This document shows positions 1-8,294 of a DNA stretch of 64,000 nt, one piece after another. The position numbers were made by a program, and so were the translations under genes. Location: NCBI RefSeq assembly GCF_900101345.1, contig NZ_FMUX01000008.1:132650-196649 (forward strand), in the 5' to 3' direction. Position 1 is the stretch's first letter, and the number at the start of each line of letters is the position of its first letter. A model generated the notes under the pieces. That model worked only from the letters and a program-made list of their open reading frames with translations, made no database searches and was not told the origin of the DNA. This DNA comes from Desulfoluna spongiiphila (GTDB taxonomy: Bacteria > Desulfobacterota > Desulfobacteria > Desulfobacterales > Desulfolunaceae).

Positions 1-435
1 GTGGATGGCGATGGCCCGCCCCCAGAACCGTCCGTCGGCCACCGAGGCCAGGGTGGCCATGCCGCTGGGAAGATAGAGGCCGGAGCCGACGCCGAAGATG
101 AAAAAAGCAAGGCGCGCCGTCATAAGCCCGGGGGCCTTGGCCAGGAGCAGCAGGGAGACACCCAGGGTCACGATGGCCATAACCAGCACGTTGCGATGGC
201 GTATCCTGCTGGAGACGATCCCCGCCAGGGCCAGGGCCGAGCCGAATCCCAGGGAGAGAAAGAGCATGAGTCCTGCGGTTTCGGCATGGGAGGTGGCAAA
301 AGCGCTTTCCATGGGCACCAGCAGGGGGGAGAGGATGCTCCGGGCAAAAAAGCTCAGGAAATACATGGCTGTGATGATGAAAATCCAGGGCAGGGTGCTC
401 CTGAATCCGACAGCGGAGGTGTGACTTCGGGGCAT
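1..435 (-). CDS. MFS transporter, N-terminal part (cut by window edge)
   Basis: Reading the minus strand from an ATG at 433-435 gives 145 codons open to the window edge. The product starts MPRSHTSAVGF and holds about four hydrophobic segments separated by short charged loops. One of these loops (SSRIRHRN) looks like the cytoplasmic loop between helices 2 and 3 of major facilitator proteins. The stretch FIFGVGSGLYLPSGMATLAS fits helix 4 of that superfamily. It would be an inner-membrane secondary transporter; the substrate cannot be told. The opposite strand is also open here but its translation is hydrophilic and glycine/histidine-rich, so it is taken as a shadow. The rest of the gene lies outside the window. 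Confidence 0.72.
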   Translation of the reverse strand, partial: MPRSHTSAVGFRSTLPWIFIITAMYFLSFFARSILSPLLVPMESAFATSHAETAGLMLFLSLGFGSALALAGIVSSRIRHRNVLVMAIVTLGVSLLLLAKAPGLMTARLAFFIFGVGSGLYLPSGMATLASVADGRFWGRAIAIH

Positions 436-709
436 GGGTAAATCCGTCCAACTCAAGAATATGGCAAGGGACCGAAACCACGGAAGGGTCCGGCGTAAAG
501 TCTTGGCTTACAGGCTTTCCAAAGGGATGTAAAGCATGATGCTCCGCGTGCCCTCACAAGCAACTGCCCGACCGCAGTCAAAGGCGGCCGTTTTCCCGCG
601 GGCCCGGAACATACCCGCTTGTTTTTTTTCCACCGCCTGCTAAAACAGACCGTAACTATTCAGCTCTTAAAAAGCTGCCTTCTATGGTTAAAGTGGCCAG
701 GAAAAACCT

Positions 710-985
710 GCCTCCGGCGGCCAGGGGATGATCCCCAGGACCCCAGGTTGCGAAAGCCCTCCCCCTTCGTTTCTCAGGGTGAGAGCTTCCGCGAAGGCTT
801 CTGTGAAATTGAGCAAAACCTGTTTGTCAAACCCGCTTTTTATAGATCAGGCAAAAGCTTGGCCCCCGGCAGGGCCGCCGGAGGCGTCTTTAACCTGGCT
901 GCCTCCGACGGCGAGGTGTGCCACCTCGAAAACAGGTTGCGAATGCGCTTTGCCCCTCGTTCCTCGGGGAAAATCACATCCGCCT
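710..985 (-). repeat. Repeat family A, two tandem copies, minus orientation
   Basis: Read on the minus strand, both copies show the family layout: a long hairpin, a second short hairpin, and a closing GCCGCCGGAGGC-type end. In the copy at 901-985 the long hairpin has the usual loop GAGGAACGA. In the copy at 710-800 the loop reads GAGAAACGA and the stem has a different sequence that still pairs at almost every position. A 5' module of the family (GCCTCCGGCGGCCCTGCCGG) lies between them at 862-885. Confidence 0.75.
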
Positions 986-1056
986 TTCAAACAAACTTTA
1001 GTCTTGATCATCGTTTGGGCCATCGGCCTATTTACATCACCCCCCGAACACCCTTG

Positions 1057-1146
1057 ACCCTGGAGCGCCGCACTCCCGTGCGGCACGGGTAACGACGGCC
1101 ACAAAAGCCGCACCGGAGTGCGGCGCTCCGTTTCGGTCGATCTTTA
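1057..1146 (+). repeat. Palindromic repeat family B, copy 1
   Basis: Two arms, GGAGCGCCGCACTCCCGTGC and its near complement ending GAGTGCGGCGCTCC, enclose a spacer of about 20 bases, so the element can form a long hairpin. It is followed by TTTCGGTCGATCTTT. Almost the same 90 bases occur in the opposite orientation at 29726-29814. Confidence 0.8.
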
Positions 1147-1290
1147 TGGTTAGACCCCGGCAGCACCGCCGGAGGCATAAGCTGAATAGTGGCAACATAC
1201 CGTTAGTGGGGGCAGGCCCCCTGATTGCAGCAATAAATCACCATGAAAGACATAATTACAACTTGTTACAAAAAGTTATTGAGGTGTTAA

Positions 1291-1857
1291 ATGAAAATTT
1301 TGACCTTGCTCGGCAGCGCACGGAAAAAGGGCAACACAGCCTGTATCTTGGGATGGGTGGAAGAGGAGTTAAAGGCCCTGGGCCACGAGGTGGAGCGTGT
1401 GGACCTCGGAAACAAAAAAATCAACGGGTGCCTGGGGTGCGCAAAGTGCAAAGAGAACACCAAAGCCATCGACTGCATCCAGAAGGACGACGCCGAAGGG
1501 GTCCTTGAAAAAATGATCGCCGCCGACGTCACCCTCTTCACCTCTCCGGCCTACTTCTGGGGATTCACCGCCCAGGTCAAGGCCCTCATGGATCGCAGCT
1601 GGAGCCTGGTAAGCGGATTCCACACCCCGAAGCATACCTCCCTTGTGGAAGGCAAAAGCCAGGCCCTGCTCGTCACCGGGGGTGGCCAGTACGACAACAA
1701 CGTTGAGCCCCTCTTTACGGCTTTTGGGCGTCTGCGCTCCTTCTACAAGGCAGAGGATGCAGGGGACCTGTTCATCGGCGGCTGCACCATCGACGGCCAG
1801 AGGCCCGAAGATGCCAAAGAGCGCGCCCTGGCCTTTGCCCGCGCCATGGTGAAATAA
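1291..1857 (+). CDS. NAD(P)H-dependent FMN reductase / iron-sulfur flavoprotein family
   Basis: The 188-residue product has a flavodoxin-like fold start (MKILTLLGSARKKGNTA). Residues 8-16 form the FMN phosphate-binding loop. Cys47, Cys50, Cys53 and Cys62 make a compact cluster (GCLGCAKCKEN, then DC), like the iron-sulfur or redox cysteines of the iron-sulfur flavoprotein branch. SPAYFWGFTAQVKALMDR is the conserved flavin-contact segment. It is expected to be a cytoplasmic electron-transfer or quinone/nitro-reducing flavoprotein; the physiological acceptor is unknown. The ATG is preceded by GAGGTG at good spacing. It stands alone between repeat-rich gaps. Confidence 0.85.
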   Translation: MKILTLLGSARKKGNTACILGWVEEELKALGHEVERVDLGNKKINGCLGCAKCKENTKAIDCIQKDDAEGVLEKMIAADVTLFTSPAYFWGFTAQVKALMDRSWSLVSGFHTPKHTSLVEGKSQALLVTGGGQYDNNVEPLFTAFGRLRSFYKAEDAGDLFIGGCTIDGQRPEDAKERALAFARAMVK

Positions 1858-1881
1858 AGAAGATGTAACTATTCAGCGTAG

Positions 1882-2030
1882 GCCTCCGGGGGCCCTGCCG
1901 GGAGCTAAACTTTTGATCCGCCTTCGCCCAAGGGCTACGGCGCGACAAGAAAGTTTCATAAACCGGTTTTAACAAATGAGTCCAGAGTTATCTTTGGATC
2001 AAAGGCGGATGTGATTTGCCGGCCTTAGTC
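1882..2030 (+). repeat. Repeat family A, degenerate copy
   Basis: The 5' module (GCCTCCGGGGGCCCTGCCGG followed by GAGCTAAACTTTTG) is clear at 1882-1915. Near 2000 the sequence GGCGGATGTGATTTGCC, the left arm of the usual hairpin, is present, but the right arm and closing end are missing. Looks like a decayed or rearranged copy. Confidence 0.55.
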
Positions 2031-2236
2031 ATCGTTTCGGCCAGGACCATAAAAACCGCGAATTACCTTTGGTCGCCATACTACAGACGGAACATGTCAT
2101 TCCGGGCATGGGTCCCCGGTCACTTGACGATACGAAAGGTGGCAAGTGCCGGACAACAAAACGGTTCAACCGGCCCCTTTTCCCGGGCAGCCGGGGAAGA
2201 CGAGGAGGTGCGAAGGGCATCACACTCTGTACCGTC

Positions 2237-2255
2237 TTTCCCGCGAAGGCGGGAA
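2237..2255. repeat. Short GCGAAGGCGGGAA-type hairpin repeat
   Basis: TTCCCGCGAAGGCGGGAA forms a seven-base-pair stem with a tetraloop. This sequence type is a widespread dispersed repeat in many proteobacterial genomes. A related CATTCCGGGCATGGGTCCCC stretch lies at about 2098-2117. Confidence 0.6.
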
Positions 2256-2329
2256 CCCATATTGGTTATGGGATACTGCCGGGATTCATGATGCGGGTGA
2301 TGCGATAAACGGGAAGGTGGCCTTAACGA

Positions 2330-2435
2330 TGATCAAGGCTGATTTGCCCCGAGGAACGAGGGGCGAAGCGCATCTGCAACCAGCTTTCAAGGTGTTTTAG
2401 CCTAAGTGGCTTCGCCACCCTTGCCGCCGGAGGCA
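2330..2435 (+). repeat. Repeat family A, 3' module with insertion
   Basis: TTGCCCC, the loop GAGGAACGA and GGGGCGA form the upper part of the family hairpin; the lower stem pairs poorly. The second hairpin carries about 20 extra bases, themselves containing a small hairpin (AAGTGGCTTCGCCACCCTT), before the closing GCCGCCGGAGGC. Confidence 0.65.
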
Positions 2436-2449
2436 GTCAAGTTAAAGAT

Positions 2450-2619
2450 GCCTCCGGCGGCCCTGCCGGGGGCCAACCTTTTAAAAAGGTTGCCAAACAG
2501 GTCTTAAAAACAATTCAGTTTGATCTGAATCAGAGGCGAATGTGATTTTCCCTGAGGAACGAAGGGGAAAGCGCATTCGCTACCTGCTTTCGAGGTGGCT
2601 CACCTCGCCGCCGGAGGCA
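2450..2619 (+). repeat. Repeat family A, complete copy
   Basis: A complete element of about 170 bases begins GCCTCCGGCGGCCCTGCCGG and ends GCCGCCGGAGGC, so its ends are inverted repeats. The internal hairpin has a GCGAATG/CATTCGC lower stem and the loop GAGGAACGA, followed by the GAGGTGGCTCACCTC hairpin. Confidence 0.8.
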
Positions 2620-2721
2620 GGCTTTTCTACGCACTTTAACCATAGAAGGCTTTCTTCCATGTACTTTGACCATTGAAGGCAAGATCGAGCTGACTATTTA
2701 TCATAAACACAGGAAAATATT

Positions 2722-3267
2722 TTGGCACTTAAAGCGACCATTTACAAAGCCGAACTTGAGGTCAGCGATCTCGACCGGCACCATTACGAGACCTATGCCC
2801 TCACCGTGGCAAAGCACCCGTCTGAAACCGCCGAACGGATGATGATCCGCCTCATGGCCTTTGCCCTGTTCGCCGACGAGGGGCTGGCCTTTACCCGGGG
2901 GCTCAGCACGGACAGCGAGCCCGAGCTCTGGAAAATGAGTCCCCAGGGGGATATCGATCTCTGGGTCGAGCTGGGCCAGCCCGATGAGAAGCGAATCCGC
3001 AAGGCCTGCGGAAGGGCGGGAGAGGTTGTGATTGTGGGCTACGGGGATCACAAGGCCGAGCCCTGGTGGCAGAAAAACCGGGAGGCCCTATGCCGTTGTG
3101 ACAACCTCACCGTGCTCTACCTTCCGCTTCCGGAAGGGACGGACTTTGAGGCCATGGCCCGACGCACCATGACCATCCAGGCAACCATCGATGACGGGGA
3201 CTTGTGGTTCACCGCCGGCGACACGACCCTTCAGGTCCCTCCCGCAGTCTGGAAACAGGCGTCTTGA
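2722..3267 (+). CDS. yaeQ: YaeQ family protein
   Basis: The 181-residue product matches the YaeQ family over its full usual length: it opens ALKATIYKAELEVSDLDRHHY and later has HPSETAERMMIRLMAFALFA and DIDLWVELGQPDEKRIRKA. These blocks belong to the PD-(D/E)XK-like fold of YaeQ, whose cellular role is still poorly defined. The start is taken as TTG, since AGGAAAA lies just upstream and no ATG precedes the conserved N-terminus. The protein is soluble, with no signal peptide or membrane segment. It stands alone. Confidence 0.88.
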   Translation: MALKATIYKAELEVSDLDRHHYETYALTVAKHPSETAERMMIRLMAFALFADEGLAFTRGLSTDSEPELWKMSPQGDIDLWVELGQPDEKRIRKACGRAGEVVIVGYGDHKAEPWWQKNREALCRCDNLTVLYLPLPEGTDFEAMARRTMTIQATIDDGDLWFTAGDTTLQVPPAVWKQAS

Positions 3268-3373
3268 CGGTTTTCATCATTTTTATATTCATCCATTGAC
3301 ACATCCCGCAGTTTCATGTTTATCTCCTGCGTTTTTTGGAAATTGATCAGCGCTTGAAAGGAGTGAACGACAC

Positions 3374-3988
3374 ATGATCCTGCACCATCTTTACATACTG
3401 GGCATCACCGTGGAGGCCATCACCGGGGCCTTGAAAGCGGGCACAAAGAAAATGGACGTATTCGGGGTAATTATCATCGCCTGTGCCACGGCCATCGGCG
3501 GGGGCAACATCCGGGACGTCCTTTTGGGCAACCACCCCATCTCCTGGGTGGGGCACCCCGAATACATTGTCATCACCACCTGCGCGGCGCTAATCACCAT
3601 CCTTTTGTCCCCCTTCATGAAGTATTTCCATCGGGTCTTTCTTGTGCTGGACGCCCTGGGCCTGGTGACCTTCACCATCATCGGGGTGCGCATGACCCTG
3701 GCCCTGGGCCACGGGTTCATCGTGGCCTCCATCATGGGAGTGATCACCGGGGTGTCCGGTGGCGTGATCCGGGATGTGCTGTGCCGGGACATTCCCCTGG
3801 TCTTTCAAAAAGAGGTGTACGCCGGTGTCTCCATCGTCTCGGCCTGGTTGTTCCTGATCCTTCATGCACAGGGGCTGCCTGAGATCTCGGTGATCCTCAT
3901 CACCCTGGGGACGGGATTTTCCCTGCGGCTCCTGGCCATTTATTACAACCTTGAGGTCCCGAAATTCAACTACACCCAGATGGACTGA
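3374..3988 (+). CDS. UPF0126 (TRIC-like / YicG) membrane protein
   Basis: The 204-residue product has about seven hydrophobic helices arranged as two similar halves. Each half carries a glycine-rich signature, GGGNIRDVLLG near residue 42 and GGVIRDVLCRDIP near residue 128. This internal repeat is the hallmark of the UPF0126 family, which is related to trimeric intracellular cation channels; some members are reported to affect glycine uptake. The ATG is preceded by GAAAGGAG at good spacing. The substrate in this organism is not known. Confidence 0.85.
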   Translation: MILHHLYILGITVEAITGALKAGTKKMDVFGVIIIACATAIGGGNIRDVLLGNHPISWVGHPEYIVITTCAALITILLSPFMKYFHRVFLVLDALGLVTFTIIGVRMTLALGHGFIVASIMGVITGVSGGVIRDVLCRDIPLVFQKEVYAGVSIVSAWLFLILHAQGLPEISVILITLGTGFSLRLLAIYYNLEVPKFNYTQMD

Positions 3989-4234
3989 GCCCCGGCTTCC
4001 GGGCCAACACAACTCGGCCCTGTTCATTCGTCCAAGCTTCGATTATGATACCTGCATTCAAGAGCGGGTCTTGAACCGTAACGCGGCCCGGAGTGCCCTG
4101 CACGCCGGGCATCCCAGCCAGCGCAGGAGTTGCCTGTGCGGCATGGTTCAAGCCCACCGTCTCCCGTACGGGGCCGGGCCCCGAGGGGCTTTGCGGCATC
4201 GGCGGGTGTTCCTTCATGACTCAGGCTTGGTTGT

Positions 4235-6535
4235 ATGATTCTCTGGATAAAAAGACTGATCAAGGTCGGCCTGGTGGCAGGTATTTCAGGCTTCCTGATC
4301 GCTTCACTTTATTGCTGGCATTTAACGGGACGGGTTGAAAAGCGGTTTTCCGGGCGGAGATGGCAGATTCCGTCGGTGATCTACTCGGACACCACCTTGC
4401 TCTACCCCGGGCGCAACATTCACTGGCCCTCCCTTCGCGAAAAACTCACCGGCATCGGATACCGCGAATCGGCGGGTTCCCCCACAAAAAAAGGGTATTA
4501 CCGCCCCACGTCAGACGGCCTTGAGATCTATCTCAACGACCTCACCGTCCCGGGCAAAATCCGTTACGGTTTCCCGGCGGTCCTGACCTTTAAACGGGGC
4601 ACCATCGCCTCCATGGCCCGCAGAGACTCCGGCCAGGAGATCCCCATCCTGGAGCTGGAGCCCGAGGTGCTCATGCGGTACTTCGGCAAAGAGCGCGAGA
4701 TCCGGCAGGTGGTGCCCATCGACGAAATCCCCGAAAGCCTCCAGCATGCGGTGATGTCTGCTGAGGACTCGCGATTTTATACCCACCACGGCATCGACCC
4801 CCGGGGCATCTTGCGGGCCGTCTACACCAACCTGAAACACGGCGCCATCCGTCAGGGCGGCTCCACCCTGACCCAGCAGCTGGCCAAAAATTATTTTCTC
4901 ACCCCCGAGCGCACCTTTACCCGAAAGCTGAACGAACTCTTCATCTCCCTTGCCATTGAGCTTAAATACGAGAAAGAGGAGATCCTCGGCATCTATTTAA
5001 ACGAGATCTATTTCGGGCAGAAGGGATCGGCCTCGGTGAACGGGGCAGGGGAGGCGGCCAGGTTCTACTTCAACAAACGGGTACAGGACCTCACCCTGGC
5101 TGAATCGGCCACCATCGCGGGGCTCATCAAGGGCCCGAACCTCTACTCCCCGTACAAAAACATGGAGCGAAGCCGAAAGCGGCGCAACGTGGTGCTGGCT
5201 TCCATGCAGAAAAACGGCTGGATCACCGAAGAAGAGCGCCGGGCCGCATCCGAAGAGCCCCTCACCGTCGCCGGGTTCCAGGCTTACAGCCAGAAAGCCC
5301 CGTACTTCCTTGATTACGTGTCGTCCCAGCTCCGGGAACTCTACCCGTCAACCATCCTGACCAGCCTGGGTTTTTCCATCTACACCACCCTTGACACCCA
5401 GGTGCAGAAGGCCGCAGAGCGCGCCCTGGAGCGGGGCTTGTCCCGGCTGGAAAAAAACAACCCCAAGCTCCGGCGCAACGACCCTGAAAAGAGGCTCCAG
5501 GGAGCCATCGTGGTGCTCCAGCCCCGCACGGGAAACATCCTGGCCATGGTGGGCGGGCGGGACTACCGCGTCAGCCAGTTCAACCGGGCCACCCATGCCA
5601 AACGCCAGCCCGGCAGCTGCTTCAAGCCCGTGGTGGCCTCGGTGCTCCTGGATCAGTTTACCCCTTCGGACCTCCTCTCCAACGAGAAGACCGACTACGT
5701 GGTGGACGGCAAGACCTGGACCCCGAAAAACTTCAGCGAAGAGTCTGAAAAACAGCTCTCCGTGCGGGACATGCTGAGGATCTCCAGCAACCGGGCCGCC
5801 GTGGACATGCTGGTCCGGGGCGGGCTCAAGGAGGCCCTCAAAAAATTGGAGGCCTTTCATTTCTCCACGCCCGTGGCTCCCTGGCCCTCCATGGTCCTGG
5901 GCGCCTCGGAGGTGGTCCCCATGGACCTGGCACGGGCCTACGCCGTGTTCGCCTCAGACGGCATTCAGCCGTTCCCCCTTTCCCTCAAGGATGTGGTGGA
6001 TGAAAACGACGAGCTGCTGGTGGGACGCCACATGCAGATCGACTCGGTCCTCTCCCCGGGGGAGGCCTTCCTCATCACCTCCATGCTGGAAGGGACCGTT
6101 AAAAACGGCACCGGGCGATCCCTGGCGCGTTACGGCATCGATTTTCCCGTGGCTGCCAAGACAGGCACCACCAACAACTACCGGGACGCCTGGTTCGTGG
6201 GCTACACCCCGGATCTCCTGGCCCTGGTCTGGGTGGGGTTCGACAACAACAACCCCATCTACGCCACCGGCGGCACCGCAGCCCTGCCCATCTGGGCGGA
6301 ACTGGTCTCGGCCCTGCCCGGGTACATCTCGGGCAACGCCTTCAGCCCGCCCCCGGACGTGGTGACGGTCAAGGTGTGCCGGGAGAGCGGCAAACGTGCC
6401 GCGGGACTTAAGTGCCCGGACGTCTACGATGAATATTTCCTTGAATCCAACACCCCGGATGAGACCTGCCCCATCCACGGCAAAGCCTCCCTGTGGGATC
6501 GCATGGGCCGAGGGGTCAAAGGGCTCTTCAACTGA
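4235..6535 (+). CDS. mrcB: Penicillin-binding protein 1B-type bifunctional peptidoglycan synthase
   Basis: This 766-residue class A PBP builds and cross-links peptidoglycan at the outer face of the inner membrane. A short cytoplasmic tail is followed by one membrane anchor (about residues 9-30). A UB2H-like region precedes the GT51 transglycosylase domain, whose catalytic Glu177 sits in AEDSRFYTHHGID and which also has RQGGSTLTQQLAKN (about 206-219). The transpeptidase domain shows Ser461-C-F-Lys464, Ser517-S-Asn519 and Lys642-T-G. All catalytic motifs are intact. It probably shares a transcript with the TPR lipoprotein gene 59 bases downstream, which could act as a lipoprotein partner; that is inference. 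Confidence 0.92.
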   Translation: MILWIKRLIKVGLVAGISGFLIASLYCWHLTGRVEKRFSGRRWQIPSVIYSDTTLLYPGRNIHWPSLREKLTGIGYRESAGSPTKKGYYRPTSDGLEIYLNDLTVPGKIRYGFPAVLTFKRGTIASMARRDSGQEIPILELEPEVLMRYFGKEREIRQVVPIDEIPESLQHAVMSAEDSRFYTHHGIDPRGILRAVYTNLKHGAIRQGGSTLTQQLAKNYFLTPERTFTRKLNELFISLAIELKYEKEEILGIYLNEIYFGQKGSASVNGAGEAARFYFNKRVQDLTLAESATIAGLIKGPNLYSPYKNMERSRKRRNVVLASMQKNGWITEEERRAASEEPLTVAGFQAYSQKAPYFLDYVSSQLRELYPSTILTSLGFSIYTTLDTQVQKAAERALERGLSRLEKNNPKLRRNDPEKRLQGAIVVLQPRTGNILAMVGGRDYRVSQFNRATHAKRQPGSCFKPVVASVLLDQFTPSDLLSNEKTDYVVDGKTWTPKNFSEESEKQLSVRDMLRISSNRAAVDMLVRGGLKEALKKLEAFHFSTPVAPWPSMVLGASEVVPMDLARAYAVFASDGIQPFPLSLKDVVDENDELLVGRHMQIDSVLSPGEAFLITSMLEGTVKNGTGRSLARYGIDFPVAAKTGTTNNYRDAWFVGYTPDLLALVWVGFDNNNPIYATGGTAALPIWAELVSALPGYISGNAFSPPPDVVTVKVCRESGKRAAGLKCPDVYDEYFLESNTPDETCPIHGKASLWDRMGRGVKGLFN

Positions 6536-6594
6536 TCAGGGCCGGGGCGCACGCCGCCCCAAAAAGCTGAACCAACGCACGAAAGAGACGTATC

Positions 6595-7020
6595 ATGCCA
6601 TTGAATACAAAGACTTTTTTTCTGTTTTTCTCCCTCATCATCCTGGGGGCCGGTTGCGCCACGGGGCGGGGACCTGCCCCGGACGGAAGCCTGCCCGCAC
6701 CGGAGCTTGTTGCCCCCCCGGACAAAGCGCGCGGGTACACCGACTCCAGGACCATGGCCTCCCACAGCCTCACGGCACGGGGGTACGAGCTGCTGGAGAA
6801 GGGTGACGCGGACGGGGCCTTGAGGCTTCTGGAAAAGGCCGTGGGTATCAACCCGTCGGACGGACCCGGCTACTACTATCTGGCCGAAGCCTGGATCGCA
6901 AAAAACAACTATGCCCAGGCAGCGCGGTTCAACAAGTTGGCAGAAATCTATCTGAGACGGGATCGCACCTGGACATCACGGGCCAGGGATCAGAAGAGGC
7001 GCATCGAAGAAAACAAATAG
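6595..7020 (+). CDS. TPR-containing lipoprotein
   Basis: The 141-residue product has a hydrophobic signal sequence ending ILGAGC, so Cys21 is the probable lipidated residue (the lipobox is slightly off consensus, with Gly at -3). It is followed by a proline-rich linker. Residues about 58-120 form one to two tetratricopeptide-type helical pairs (ARGYELLEKGDADGALRLLE, then YYYLAEAWIAKNNYAQAARF). It is expected to be a membrane-anchored scaffold. Its place right behind mrcB suggests a role with PBP1B, by analogy with lipoprotein activators such as LpoB, but no LpoB similarity is seen. Confidence 0.75.
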   Translation: MPLNTKTFFLFFSLIILGAGCATGRGPAPDGSLPAPELVAPPDKARGYTDSRTMASHSLTARGYELLEKGDADGALRLLEKAVGINPSDGPGYYYLAEAWIAKNNYAQAARFNKLAEIYLRRDRTWTSRARDQKRRIEENK

Positions 7021-7033
7021 GAGGGTGAGCACC

Positions 7034-8032
7034 ATGAAGCTGAAGCCATTGGGACACACGGGATGCCTTGTCTCGCCCATGGGGCTGGGGCTGGCGGCCC
7101 TGGGACGGCCCGGGTACATCAACCTGGGCCACGGCACGGACCTTGCCGGGCGCGCCGACGTGGCAGGCATGGAAGCCAACGCCCACGCCGTATTGGATGC
7201 GGCCTGGGAAAAGGGAATCCGCTATGTGGACGCGGCGCGTTCCTATGGAAAGGCGGAAGCCTTTTTAGCATCCTGGCTGGATGCAAGACACATCCCGGAG
7301 AAAGAGGTGGCGGTGGGGTCCAAATGGGGATACCGCTACACGGCGGACTGGCAGGTCACGGCCACCCACCACGAAATCAAGGAGCACACCCTGGACCATT
7401 TTTCTTCCCAGTGGGAGGAGAGCAGGGCCCTTCTTGGAAAGCACCTCGACCTCTACCAGATCCACTCCGCCACCCTTGAAAGCGGGGTCCTTACCGATAC
7501 CCGGCTCCTTGCCCTCCTCTTCGAGGCAAAACAGGCCCACGGGGTCCTCATGGGGCTCTCCCTAAGCGGCCCTCTCCAGGCCCGGACCCTTGCCGAAGCC
7601 CGGAAGATCCGGTTCGACGGCTTGCCCCTCTTCGATGCAGTGCAGGCCACCTGCAACCTTTTGGAGCCTTCCGCCCAGACCGCCCTTGCCGAGGCATCGG
7701 ATGCGGGCATGGGGATCATCATCAAAGAAGCCCTTGCCAACGGCAGGCTCACCGATCGAAACACCCACCCCGGGTTTTCCCGCCAAACCACCATGCTGGC
7801 CACCCAGGCCGAGCGCCTCTCATGCAGCATAGACGCCCTTGCCATGGCCTGGCTCCTCTCCAAGCCCTGGGCGGATGTGGTCTTAAGCGGAGCCACCACC
7901 ACGGAGCATCTCCTCTCCAACCTCAAGGCCCTTGACGTGGCGTGGGACGCAGAAGCCGAAGAGGCCCTGGCTCCCCTTGCCGAGTCACCGGAAGCGTATT
8001 GGGCCTTCAGGAAAGGCCTTGCCTGGAACTGA
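7034..8032 (+). CDS. Aldo/keto reductase
   Basis: The product is 332 residues from the ATG at 7034, chosen over a GTG at 7025 because GAGGG at 7021-7025 then sits at normal distance. It has the family layout: an N-terminal LGHTGCLVSPMGLGLAALG strand, YVDAARSYGKAEAFLASWL with the Asp and Tyr of the active site, VAVGSKWGY with the Lys, and LDLYQIHSAT with the His. It would be a cytoplasmic NADPH-dependent carbonyl reductase of the oxidoreductase branch. The substrate is unknown. It follows the TPR lipoprotein by 13 bases, so it is probably cotranscribed. Confidence 0.85.
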   Translation: MKLKPLGHTGCLVSPMGLGLAALGRPGYINLGHGTDLAGRADVAGMEANAHAVLDAAWEKGIRYVDAARSYGKAEAFLASWLDARHIPEKEVAVGSKWGYRYTADWQVTATHHEIKEHTLDHFSSQWEESRALLGKHLDLYQIHSATLESGVLTDTRLLALLFEAKQAHGVLMGLSLSGPLQARTLAEARKIRFDGLPLFDAVQATCNLLEPSAQTALAEASDAGMGIIIKEALANGRLTDRNTHPGFSRQTTMLATQAERLSCSIDALAMAWLLSKPWADVVLSGATTTEHLLSNLKALDVAWDAEAEEALAPLAESPEAYWAFRKGLAWN

Positions 8033-8040
8033 CAGCTCAA

Positions 8041-8268
8041 GCCTCCGGCGGCCCTGCCGGGGGATTTATGGTTAAGCGGGAACCACAAAACATCTCAATA
8101 TCGGTAGGTTGAACGGTTTTCGGTGCGCACGCGCACCCGACGAATCACCGACCGGCCTCGCAAGTCGAAATTCCCCAAAAAAAATGCCGCAACACAGTGA
8201 CCCGAGGAACGAGGGTCACTGTGTTGCGGCAAGCAGCTTTCAAGGTGGCTCACCTTGCCGCCGGAGGC
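8041..8268 (+). repeat. Repeat family A, long copy with an entirely different stem
   Basis: The element begins GCCTCCGGCGGCCCTGCCGG and ends GCCGCCGGAGGC. Its main hairpin (8185-8231) has a perfect 19-base-pair stem, TGCCGCAACACAGTGACCC with its exact complement, around the family loop GAGGAACGA. This stem shares almost no sequence with the other copies. It lies between two convergent transcription units. Confidence 0.8.
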
Positions 8269-8294
8269 GCTTTTCTTCTTTTTTTACGCCTGCC

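Larger units (their letters stand above)
436..1290. other. Intergenic region between divergent genes, filled with repeats
   Basis: No convincing gene. The stretch separates the MFS gene from the divergently transcribed flavoprotein gene. It holds two head-to-tail copies of repeat family A (710-985) and one copy of the palindromic repeat family B (1057-1146). Open frames here are translations of those repeats. Confidence 0.7.
1858..2721. other. Intergenic region of about 860 bases made of repeats
   Basis: No gene seen. It contains a degenerate family A element (1882-2030), a TTCCCGCGAAGGCGGGAA hairpin (2237-2255) and two further family A elements (2330-2435 and 2450-2619). Short open frames here are repeat translations. 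Confidence 0.7.

Noticed and set aside
1..441. Plus-strand 146-codon frame at the window start
   Set aside because: The minus strand encodes a convincing MFS N-terminus; the plus-strand product is hydrophilic and low-complexity.
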